Shown in pieces: positions 1 through 5,495 of a stretch of DNA of 6,652 nucleotides. The translations under genes were made by a program, and so were the position numbers. The DNA comes from Spirochaetales bacterium (GTDB lineage: Bacteria > Spirochaetota > Spirochaetia > B11-G9). The notes under the pieces were generated by a model that was not told the origin of the DNA, did no database searches, and was given only the letters and a program-made list of their open reading frames with translations. The DNA is taken from positions 1 to 6,652 of the forward strand of contig JALTGJ010000442.1 of assembly GCA_027077185.1 (NCBI GenBank). The letters run 5' to 3'. Every line of letters begins with the position of its first letter. The stretch's first letter is position 1.

Positions 1-1
1 G

Positions 2-175
2 AGAAAAAATAATTCTACATGGTTTAAAGAGGATCTGGGAAAGCTATTTAGTTTACTTAAAGAAGGCAAAATAAAACCTGTTATTTCTGAACGTTTATCA
101 TTAAAGGATGCAGAGGAGGCTCATAAATTAATCGATTCTGCATCGGTGAATGGCAGAATAGTATTAACTGTATAA
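2..175 (+). CDS. Zinc-type (MDR) alcohol dehydrogenase / quinone oxidoreductase, C-terminal fragment
   Basis: Only the last 57 residues are present; the 5' part lies left of the window and the frame opens at base 2. The fragment reads through a helix (DLGKLFSLLKEGKIKP), then VISERLSLKDAEEAHKLID, and finishes in GRIVLTV followed by TAA. This is the standard tail of medium-chain dehydrogenase/reductase proteins: a 'leeGkikPvi' helix, a 'l.eaaeAh..l' helix and a closing 'GKIVLtv' strand that completes the Rossmann and catalytic domains. These enzymes perform NAD(P)H-dependent alcohol, aldehyde, enone or quinone redox reactions in the cytoplasm. The substrate and the presence of zinc cannot be judged because the catalytic and cofactor motifs are outside the window. 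The gene is convergent with the histone gene downstream. The family call is fairly secure; the exact subfamily is unknown. Confidence 0.8.
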   Translation, partial: RKNNSTWFKEDLGKLFSLLKEGKIKPVISERLSLKDAEEAHKLIDSASVNGRIVLTV

Positions 176-214
176 AAAAGCAGCAGGAGCAAAAGATTTT
201 TGCCCCTACTGCTG
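174..214 (-). terminator. Intrinsic terminator of the histone gene
   Basis: Read on the - strand, bases 214 to 181 form a hairpin: an outer stem CAGCAG/CTGCTG, a 3-nt bulge (TAG) on the 5' arm, two further pairs including a G.U, and an inner stem GCAAAA/TTTTGC closed by a 3-nt loop. It is followed at once by C and six Ts (180-174). The hairpin begins about 20 nt past the histone stop codon. On the + strand no T-run follows the hairpin, so it is a weak terminator at best for the MDR gene. The T-run overlaps the last bases of the MDR stop codon. Confidence 0.75.
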
Positions 215-234
215 TACGCTAAATGAAATTAAGC

Positions 235-420
235 CTAGATGTCTTTTTCAAGAACTGTCTTTCTCTTACTGTTTTTAGCATTTTCAATTGCTGCATCACA
301 TACTTCTCTTACTTTGTCAGAAAGTACATCAATTACCTTAGCAGAACAATTAAGCCCACCAACAGTTTTTATGTAGTTTTTAACTTTTGAAGCAACTACC
401 AATGTTTCTTTTTCAGCCAT
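235..420 (-). CDS. Bacterial single-histone-fold DNA-binding protein (HBb/HLp type)
   Basis: A 61-residue, lysine-rich protein beginning MAEKETLVVASKVKNYIK and ending SKRKTVLEKDI. The pattern is a minimal histone fold: short alpha-1 (about residues 9-19), loop, long amphipathic alpha-2 (about 25-50), loop with RKT (53-55), then a truncated alpha-3 ending at D60-I61. R53, T55 and D60 have the same spacing as R52, T54 and D59 in the archaeal histone HMfB, that is the loop-2 R/T DNA-contact residues and the R-D clamp. The length and the 'vas/kSKVK.YIK' start match the bacterial histones described in Bdellovibrio (HBb) and Leptospira (HLp), which dimerise and bend or coat DNA. ATG at 420 is chosen because AGGAG (431-427) lies 6 nt upstream; an in-frame TTG at 426 would abut that site. 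The gene has its own promoter and terminator, so it is probably monocistronic. The family call is by motif recall, not by alignment. Confidence 0.85.
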   Translation of the reverse strand: MAEKETLVVASKVKNYIKTVGGLNCSAKVIDVLSDKVREVCDAAIENAKNSKRKTVLEKDI

Positions 421-426
421 TTGCAA

Positions 427-431
427 CTCCT
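427..431 (-). promoter_or_regulatory. Shine-Dalgarno of the histone gene
   Basis: AGGAG on the - strand, 6 nt before ATG 420. It decides between that ATG and the in-frame TTG at 426, which directly touches the site and is therefore unlikely to be used. Confidence 0.7.
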
Positions 432-493
432 GGAATAAAGTTTATTACATTTGATTGATATGTTTGAAAACGATCCCACAATCAACTACCTCT

Positions 494-521
494 ATTCTAT
501 CAGATTTATTCCAGTATTCAA
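494..521 (-). promoter_or_regulatory. Sigma-70-type promoter of the histone gene
   Basis: On the - strand, -35 TTGAAT (521-516), a 16-nt spacer and -10 TAGAAT (499-494). The -10 is preceded by TGA, giving an extended -10 (TGnTAGAAT). Transcription would start near base 487, leaving a leader of roughly 67 nt. The element lies between the MATE stop codon (542) and the histone gene, so the histone need not depend on read-through from MATE. It is predicted from sequence only. Confidence 0.5.
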
Positions 522-541
522 TCTATTTTTAAACTTTTTTT

Positions 542-1891
542 TTAAATTAGCTTAATTTTTTCCCATTTTCCACTTTTAAACCTTAAGACAAGTACAAATC
601 CAATAGATAAAACAAAAAGAATCATAAACAGCCACATTAAAACAGGAGAAACTACTAACACTTTTATGAGTAAAAATGAAATTCCGGCAAATATCCAGTG
701 GATAAGTACAGATATCCTCATTACAAACCTGGTATCTCCTGCTCCTCTTAGGGCCCCTGCAAATACAAGCTGGGTAACATCTCCAATTGTATACAAAGAC
801 GCTAATCTTATAAGAATAACAGCTGTAGATTCTATGACTGAACTGTCTCCCGGCAATCCGTTTGTAAAAACTCTTACCAATGGCCCTGCAGCAAAAATAA
901 AAAGCCCCATCATAACAATTGCATAGCTAAGCCCAACTTTCATAGACAGTTTTACTCCTAATCTTGCCCCTTCAGGATTCTCAGCCCCAATCTGCTGGGC
1001 AATTATTGAGGTTGTGGCAAAACTTAAGCCCAGCATGGGAATAAATGCAACCATATCATAATTAAAGGTTATAGTAACCGCTGCTGCAATATCCGCACTG
1101 TAGGAATACATCAGTTGAATAAAGATATTAAATGCCCCAACATTTAAGAAGGTTTCAAGGCCTGCAGGAGTTCCAAATTTTAATAATTTTCTTAGCAATT
1201 TTGGTCTAAATTTTAAATTATGTCCTGTTCCATAGTTTTTTCGGTACTTTCTGCTAAAAAAAACAATCAATTGAATTAAAAAAATTACAAAACTTCCTAT
1301 TAGTGTTCCTATGGCAGCACCTTCAATACCTAAGGAGGGAAAGCCAATTTTCCCGAAAATAAGTATATAATTAATAGGAATATTAACAATCATACCTGCT
1401 AAATTTGCAAACATAACAACCCTGGTATTCCCTATGCCCAGAAAAAAACCTGTAAGAGAATTCCTCAGTAGAAAAAGAATGGATCCATACATAAGAATTC
1501 TAAAATAGGAAAACTCTAAAAGAAGCTGTTCCGGAGAATGACCAACTATCTTAAAGAAAAAATACACAAGGGGAATGGAAATGAATAAACCAGGATACAA
1601 AATACCAGAAAGATAGATTGCCTGAGTTGCAGATTGAGAACATTTTGGCAATTGTTTAGCACCGTAGTACTGTGCTACAAGAGCATTTGAATAACCGACA
1701 ATTCCACCAAAAAGGCTAACAACCGTAAAAAAAGTCAACCCTCCACTCATAGCTCCAGACATGAACTCTTTCCCAAGACGGGAAAGAAACAAGCGGTCAG
1801 CAAAAAGCATAATAGTTTCAGAAGCCTGGGAAACTATCATAGGCAATGCTATCACAAGCAGGCTTAGCAGTGTAAGTTTTTTATTTTTCAT
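542..1891 (-). CDS. MATE family multidrug / toxin efflux antiporter
   Basis: A 449-residue inner-membrane protein of the usual MATE length (about 450) with around 12 hydrophobic helices in two halves, separated by a basic cytoplasmic linker at about 212-238 (FSRKYRKN ... KLLRKLLKFG). MATE proteins expel drugs or organic cations in exchange for Na+ or H+. Supporting motifs are ALPMIVSQ and ADRLFLSRLG in TM1 (P17, D32), VAQYYGAK (72-79) mirrored by IAQQIGAEN (297-305), and GIGNTR (152-157) mirrored by LRGAGDTRF (381-389); these paired motifs reflect the internal two-fold repeat of the family. The N-terminal region resembles the NorM-like branch, but ion and substrates cannot be read from sequence. 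The start is ATG 1891; a TAA lies four codons upstream in frame, and there is no clear Shine-Dalgarno site. It sits 59 bp downstream of the PIG-L gene on the same strand and is probably the last gene of that operon. Confidence 0.92.
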   Translation of the reverse strand: MKNKKLTLLSLLVIALPMIVSQASETIMLFADRLFLSRLGKEFMSGAMSGGLTFFTVVSLFGGIVGYSNALVAQYYGAKQLPKCSQSATQAIYLSGILYPGLFISIPLVYFFFKIVGHSPEQLLLEFSYFRILMYGSILFLLRNSLTGFFLGIGNTRVVMFANLAGMIVNIPINYILIFGKIGFPSLGIEGAAIGTLIGSFVIFLIQLIVFFSRKYRKNYGTGHNLKFRPKLLRKLLKFGTPAGLETFLNVGAFNIFIQLMYSYSADIAAAVTITFNYDMVAFIPMLGLSFATTSIIAQQIGAENPEGARLGVKLSMKVGLSYAIVMMGLFIFAAGPLVRVFTNGLPGDSSVIESTAVILIRLASLYTIGDVTQLVFAGALRGAGDTRFVMRISVLIHWIFAGISFLLIKVLVVSPVLMWLFMILFVLSIGFVLVLRFKSGKWEKIKLI

Positions 1892-1950
1892 AAGTTTCGA
1901 TTACTATATATTCTAATTAAGCCAATGAACAGAGATTCTAAAGCCTCAAT

Positions 1951-3357
1951 TTACTTTTTAAAATCTAAAAAAGACAATAATGAACTGTTGGTATTATTGG
2001 AATTGTAAACCATAATATAATATTCAAAGGGAAAGTCCGCTAACCTTTTTATACCAAAATAACTCGCATCAGCCTGGGTCTGGTGCATCATTAATGCTCT
2101 TTGTTTTACTTCCTTGATTTTACTGTTTCTGCTTGCATCTATGTCCATCAAAGGCAGCCCTCCGTAAGCCCCTGTCTGCTGAACATCAACTAATTTTAAA
2201 TAGACTCCAAGTTTACCGGGGTTTCTTTCCATATATAAGTTTACTGCTTTCTCTGATATATATCCTACAGCTTCATGTTCAAAATGCTCTCTTGCCCTAC
2301 AGGGCCCATCTGGAGACACAATAACATCCGGTGTAAATTTTTCCATTAAAGAAACAAGTTTGTTAACTAATAAAGTTTCTCCACCCCATTCATCCAAGAG
2401 GGTATTTAGATTTTTATTTACCTCTTCTGCAGTATAAGGCCTATTCCACAATCCTAAACGTACATAAACCCTTGCATCAAGAACTGTGAGAGCTCTTACT
2501 GCTTCCTGAGTCCTTATCTTTGATAGATCGGGTACCCCAAGCTCTTTATCTGGATAAATCCCATCTATGGGACGGTCAGGATACTTATCAAAACCAGAAT
2601 CACCATCTGTAAAAATAATAACACCTGTAGACTCTCCAGCTGCAGCAGCTTCAGCCAGAAAAAGACCATAGTCAAGACTTTCATCATCAGGGTGGGTATG
2701 AATAAACAGGATATCAAGTTTTTGGGGAATAGGGTCGTCTTCCGGTGCATACACTAATAGAGAAGACCCGGTATTGTCTTTAGCCGTTATATAAGGCTGA
2801 TAATCAAGACTGTCAAGTTCTTCAGTTGTATCATAAGGCAGTGAAGCCTCATGATCAGTGCCAGGAGATCCTTTTCCATTATCATCCAACCCTGAGTTAC
2901 GTGTAACTGTAGTGCAATACCATAAAAAAGAAAGGCTTAAAACAACAGCAGCAGCCTCAAAAAAACGAAGAATTTTTTTCCCCTTAAAAGCTGAAACATG
3001 TATAGGGTCCGGTAGAACGTTTTCTGTAAAATTGCCTAAAAAAACTAATCTATACTCTCCAAGATAAATTACATCTCCATTCTTTAAATACCTTTTACGC
3101 CATGCAACCCCATTTATCAAAATAGACCGATTACTTATCAGCTGCCACTTACCGGCATTCCTGACCAGGCTAAGTCTAAGTTTTTTATTATTAAAACCTT
3201 TAAGATACTCATTAAAAATAGCATCTTCTTTTTTATCATAGAGAGTACAGTCCGCCTCATCTATATTTAAAAGAGCTGTCTTCTTCCTTTTATAACTGAG
3301 TCCAAAAGAAAGATAATGCTTAGAGTCCCAATATACTGTATTTTCTTTATTTTTCAT
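1951..3357 (-). CDS. Membrane-anchored PIG-L (LmbE-like) deacetylase with N-terminal FHA-like domain
   Basis: 468 residues in three parts. (a) Residues about 15-110 look like a divergent FHA/YscD-type beta domain: strand LRLSLVRNAGKWQLIS, the turn INGVAW with N82-G83, then LKNGDVIYLGEYRLVFLG. The GR and SxxH signature of a phosphothreonine-binding FHA is absent. (b) A single hydrophobic span lies at about 129-150 after the basic stretch KGKK, so by the positive-inside rule the FHA-like part is cytoplasmic and the rest is outside; a polar, acidic linker follows (152-210). (c) A PIG-L domain runs from about 213 to 450 with HTHPDDE (H222, D224, D225), FTDGDSG (249-255), the helix IRTQEAVRAL (281-290) and HFEHE (H358, H361). 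By analogy with MshB, H222, D225 and H361 bind zinc and D224 is the general base. The family removes N-acetyl groups from sugar conjugates; the substrate here is unknown. Its ATG overlaps the stop of the upstream small gene as ATGA, implying translational coupling. Confidence 0.85.
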   Translation of the reverse strand: MKNKENTVYWDSKHYLSFGLSYKRKKTALLNIDEADCTLYDKKEDAIFNEYLKGFNNKKLRLSLVRNAGKWQLISNRSILINGVAWRKRYLKNGDVIYLGEYRLVFLGNFTENVLPDPIHVSAFKGKKILRFFEAAAVVLSLSFLWYCTTVTRNSGLDDNGKGSPGTDHEASLPYDTTEELDSLDYQPYITAKDNTGSSLLVYAPEDDPIPQKLDILFIHTHPDDESLDYGLFLAEAAAAGESTGVIIFTDGDSGFDKYPDRPIDGIYPDKELGVPDLSKIRTQEAVRALTVLDARVYVRLGLWNRPYTAEEVNKNLNTLLDEWGGETLLVNKLVSLMEKFTPDVIVSPDGPCRAREHFEHEAVGYISEKAVNLYMERNPGKLGVYLKLVDVQQTGAYGGLPLMDIDASRNSKIKEVKQRALMMHQTQADASYFGIKRLADFPFEYYIMVYNSNNTNSSLLSFLDFKK

Positions 3358-3539
3358 TTTTTTGGAATCATCCTGTTCCGGGCAACTTTGAATGCAAAAC
3401 GCATTATCTTTTCGGTAGATACATCCGGCCCATGTTTTTTCTGCATTATAATAACTATTGCCTTTAAAGCATCTTCACTTAATGTAAGATAGATAAATCT
3501 GTCCCTTTCAGCCTCGGTCATATCCTCCCAAACTACCAT
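3354..3539 (-). CDS. Small hypothetical protein coupled to the PIG-L gene
   Basis: A 61-residue protein I do not recognise. It is mostly helical in character, with an acidic N-terminus (MTEAERDRFIY, 7-17), a central SEDALKAIVIIMQKKHG, and a basic C-terminal helix STEKIMRFAFKVARNRMIPKK. There is no signal peptide, metal motif or cysteine. A ribbon-helix-helix or other small DNA-binding fold cannot be excluded but is not shown. The start is uncertain: ATG 3539 has no Shine-Dalgarno site, while ATG 3521 (residue 7) has GGGAGG only 2 nt upstream, which is too close to be ideal. Support for it being a real gene comes from the ATGA overlap with the downstream PIG-L start and from its lying divergently next to the pyruvate kinase promoter. 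It is probably the first gene of the operon with PIG-L and MATE. Confidence 0.6.
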   Translation of the reverse strand: MVVWEDMTEAERDRFIYLTLSEDALKAIVIIMQKKHGPDVSTEKIMRFAFKVARNRMIPKK

Positions 3540-3591
3540 ACAAAGAGTTTAGTGCATTTTGGCTGAAAAAAAAAGTAAATTTAAAATTTGT

Positions 3592-3620
3592 TTGCATTGA
3601 AAAAAGCAATAGAGTATTAT
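3592..3620 (+). promoter_or_regulatory. Promoter of pyruvate kinase, positioned for a leaderless mRNA
   Basis: -35 TTGCAT (3592-3597), a 17-nt spacer and -10 TATTAT (3615-3620). Upstream, 3566-3590 is almost pure A/T (nine As, then AAATTTAAAATTT), which could act as an UP element. The discriminator is six bases (TACAGT), so the expected first transcribed base is 3627, the A of the pyruvate kinase ATG. This fits the lack of any Shine-Dalgarno site before that ATG. The -35 is only a half match to consensus. Confidence 0.55.
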
Positions 3621-3626
3621 TACAGT

Positions 3627-5048
3627 ATGAAATCGACAAAAATAGTATGTACAATTGGGCCGGGGAGCCAGGAAGAAAGTATTCTACTGAAACTGGCAGA
3701 AGCCGGTATGGATGTAGCCAGAATGAATATGTCTCACGGAACTTATGAATTTCATAAGACAACTATAGAAAATGTTCGAAAAGTATCTAAAGCCAAAGGA
3801 AAATATATTGGAATTCTTCTCGATCTACAGGGTCCAAAAATTAGAACAGGAAAACAAAGTAAAGATATTATTGAACTGAAAAAGGGTGATAATCTTAAGC
3901 TTACAACAGAAGATATAACCGGTAACTGGGAAATGTTGAGCATAAATTATAAACCTCTTCCAGACGAAGCAAAACCAGGTGAAAAAATCCTTCTGGATGA
4001 TGGAAATATTGAGTTAAAAATAAAAAGTATAGAAAACAGAATTATTAACTGTACCATTATTAATGGAGGGATGATTCGATCATTCAGAGGTATTAATTTG
4101 CCGGATACACCTTTAAGCACCCCTGCCCTTACTGAAAAGGATATAGAGGATCTGCAATTCGGACTTGAAAATAATGTGGATTTTATTGCCCTTTCATTTG
4201 TCCGCCAGGCCGAGGATATAATTGGATTAAGAAAGAGAATAGAAGATTATGGTAAAAAGGGTTTTATTATATCCAAAATTGAAAAACCTGAAGCTATAGA
4301 AAATATTGATAGTATAATTGAGGAATCCGATGGGATTATGGTAGCCAGGGGCGATCTTGGAGCAGAAACATCAGCTCAGGATGTACCCATACTACAAAAA
4401 CAAATAATTAGTAAATGCAATATTGCACATAAACCTGTTATAACAGCAACACAGATGCTGGAATCTATGATAACCAAACCAAAACCTACAAGAGCAGAGG
4501 CAAATGATGTTGCAAATGCAATTTTTGACGGAACCGATGCAGTAATGCTTTCCGGAGAAACTGCCATGGGGGAATACCCGGTAGAGGCTGTAACAGTAAT
4601 GTCAAATATTGCAGAAAGAACCGAAAGGGAGATTAACTACTCAGAACTTACCGAAAAAATATACCGTAAATCAGGAAAGCCGGACAACAGAGAAGATGCC
4701 GTTTGTTATTCGGCCTGCACTCTATGCAATACCATAAACCCAAAATACATGGTGGGCTTTTCACTATCCGGAAGTACCATAAAAACGTTAAGCAAATACC
4801 GACCGTCAAAACCAATCCTGGCGATGTCTCCGAATAATAACGTTCTAAGATTGCTGTCTGTTTACAGCGGTGTTTACGGTATCCATGTGGACATGGTTGA
4901 GTCCAGTGACAGATTATTTGATATTACAGATAGTATTCTTGAGGAAAAAGGTTTCTGCTCCCAGGGGGATAAAATTGTTGCTGTAAGCAGTATGCCTCTT
5001 TCCGGCAGCAGCAGAACAAATATGATTAAGGTTCATACTATAACTTAA
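3627..5048 (+). CDS. pyk: Pyruvate kinase
   Basis: 473 residues, the usual bacterial length, with no extra C-terminal PEP-utiliser domain. It transfers phosphate from phosphoenolpyruvate to ADP, the last ATP-yielding step of glycolysis, in the cytoplasm. The family start MKSTKIVCTIGPGS is intact. ARMNMSHG holds R32, N34 and S36; LLDLQGPKIRTG is at 64-75; a B domain covers about 70-165; SKIEKPEA contains catalytic K217 and metal ligand E219; VARGDLGAE has D243; TATQMLESM has T275; PTRAEANDVANAIFDGTDAVMLSGETA follows, and the C-terminal allosteric domain is about 340-473. Leu67, Gln68 and Lys71 replace the Thr/Lys/Glu trio of K+-dependent enzymes, predicting K+-independent activity. ATG 3627 is preferred over an in-frame TTG at 3588, which would add 13 unlikely residues and lie within the promoter. 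The stop codon touches that of the convergent cupin gene. Confidence 0.97.
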   Translation: MKSTKIVCTIGPGSQEESILLKLAEAGMDVARMNMSHGTYEFHKTTIENVRKVSKAKGKYIGILLDLQGPKIRTGKQSKDIIELKKGDNLKLTTEDITGNWEMLSINYKPLPDEAKPGEKILLDDGNIELKIKSIENRIINCTIINGGMIRSFRGINLPDTPLSTPALTEKDIEDLQFGLENNVDFIALSFVRQAEDIIGLRKRIEDYGKKGFIISKIEKPEAIENIDSIIEESDGIMVARGDLGAETSAQDVPILQKQIISKCNIAHKPVITATQMLESMITKPKPTRAEANDVANAIFDGTDAVMLSGETAMGEYPVEAVTVMSNIAERTEREINYSELTEKIYRKSGKPDNREDAVCYSACTLCNTINPKYMVGFSLSGSTIKTLSKYRPSKPILAMSPNNNVLRLLSVYSGVYGIHVDMVESSDRLFDITDSILEEKGFCSQGDKIVAVSSMPLSGSSRTNMIKVHTIT

Positions 5049-5396
5049 TCAAACATCTCCTTCAGTAGGGACAATGCACATAAAAACAAACTCATTTTCA
5101 CCTCTCTGGGAAAATTGATGGACTGTATCACCTGGGATAACAGCAACAGAATCACCGCTTACCTTATATTCTTTACTGTCAATTAAAATAACACCCTCGC
5201 CCTTTACAATATATACAATATGTTTCCAGGGATGACTGTGCTTTGGAGAATAACCATCCTTACTAAGGGTAAACATTCTCATAACATGACTGTCCCAACC
5301 CTCATTTGAACCAATTAGAACCTGCTTCTCAGCATTTTTTAAAGTATCAGATTCCAATTTTTTCTTGTCTATTTCACTTCTTTTTTTTATATACAT
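5049..5396 (-). CDS. Small single-domain cupin protein
   Basis: A 115-residue protein of one conserved beta-barrel. Cupin motif 1 is visible as GYSPKHSHPWKHIVYIVKGEG: H53 and H55 are metal ligands, and H59 stands at the place normally held by Glu. Motif 2 is GDSVAVIPGDTVHQF, with P88 and the last ligand H93. A four-histidine metal site (Fe, Mn, Ni or Zn) is expected. Such small cytoplasmic cupins range from enzymes (isomerases, dioxygenases) to ligand-sensing proteins, and the sequence does not show which this is. The start ATG 5396 has a strong Shine-Dalgarno GGAGG with 7-nt spacing. The N-terminus is lysine-rich and encoded by a run of eight As. The gene is divergent from the sensor gene and convergent with pyk. 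Confidence 0.85.
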   Translation of the reverse strand: MYIKKRSEIDKKKLESDTLKNAEKQVLIGSNEGWDSHVMRMFTLSKDGYSPKHSHPWKHIVYIVKGEGVILIDSKEYKVSGDSVAVIPGDTVHQFSQRGENEFVFMCIVPTEGDV

Positions 5397-5398
5397 AT

Positions 5399-5427
5399 TT
5401 GCACCTCCACAATAAATAACCTATAAT
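5399..5427 (+). promoter_or_regulatory. Promoter of the dCache sensor gene
   Basis: -35 TTGCAC (5399-5404), a 17-nt spacer and a perfect -10 TATAAT (5422-5427). The predicted start is near 5434, giving a leader of about 60 nt before ATG 5494. The promoter lies inside the 5' leader of the divergent cupin gene. The -35 resembles that of pyk (TTGCAT), with the same spacer length. Confidence 0.55.
5402..5408 (-). promoter_or_regulatory. Strong Shine-Dalgarno of the cupin gene
   Basis: GGAGGTG on the - strand, 5 nt before ATG 5396. It is the best ribosome binding site in the window, and its bases overlap the -35 hexamer of the opposite-strand promoter (5399-5404). Confidence 0.8.
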
Positions 5428-5430
5428 ATA
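5423..5430 (-). promoter_or_regulatory. Possible -10 of the cupin gene, overlapping the sensor -10
   Basis: On the - strand the same bases read TATATTAT, containing TATATT (5430-5425) and TATTAT (5428-5423). No good -35 is found 16-18 nt upstream (best TTTCCT, 5454-5449). Transcription from here would give a cupin leader of roughly 20 nt carrying the strong Shine-Dalgarno site. The near-palindromic -10 suggests a bidirectional promoter. Confidence 0.35.
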
Positions 5431-5477
5431 GCATAGACGGCCGGATAGAGGAAATCCCCCAGTTTTTTATATTAAAA

Positions 5478-5495
5478 GGAATGATATTCCGGAAT
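5478..5495. repeat. Overlapping inverted repeats at the sensor gene start
   Basis: GGAAT-GAT-ATTCC (5478-5490) is an inverted repeat with a 3-nt loop. It overlaps a perfect 10-bp palindrome ATTCCGGAAT (5486-5495) whose last two bases are the first two of the sensor ATG. GGAATG therefore occurs twice, 13 bases apart, each with an ATG. It could be an operator or a small RNA hairpin that masks the start, or chance. Confidence 0.35.

Noticed and set aside
421..426. TTG start two codons upstream of the histone ATG
   Set aside because: It abuts the AGGAG site, leaving no spacing, whereas ATG 420 is well placed and gives the MAE start typical of bacterial histones.
522..546. TTTAAA repeats and a nine-T run after the MATE gene as an intrinsic terminator
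   Set aside because: Only a short A/T stem can form and no GC-rich stem precedes a T-run on the - strand.
666..926. Open frames inside MATE, PIG-L, pyk and the sensor on the opposite strand or other frames (for example 666-926, 2133-2324, 2858-3067, 6066-6320)
   Set aside because: They lie wholly within well-supported genes, show no family motifs, and have no ribosome site; they are chance frames.
1903..1931. A promoter for MATE with -10 TATAGT about 11 nt before its ATG
   Set aside because: The best -35 at 17 nt (TGTTCA) matches only half of consensus; co-transcription with the PIG-L gene is simpler.
3588..3626. A 13-residue N-terminal extension of pyruvate kinase from TTG 3588
   Set aside because: The family start is MKSTKIVCTIGP at 3627, and the extension would be encoded by the predicted -35, spacer and -10.
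5381..5388. Run of eight A (- strand) near the cupin start as a phase-variation switch
   Set aside because: Runs of eight to nine A or T occur elsewhere in this AT-rich window, including outside genes, and encode ordinary Lys codons here.
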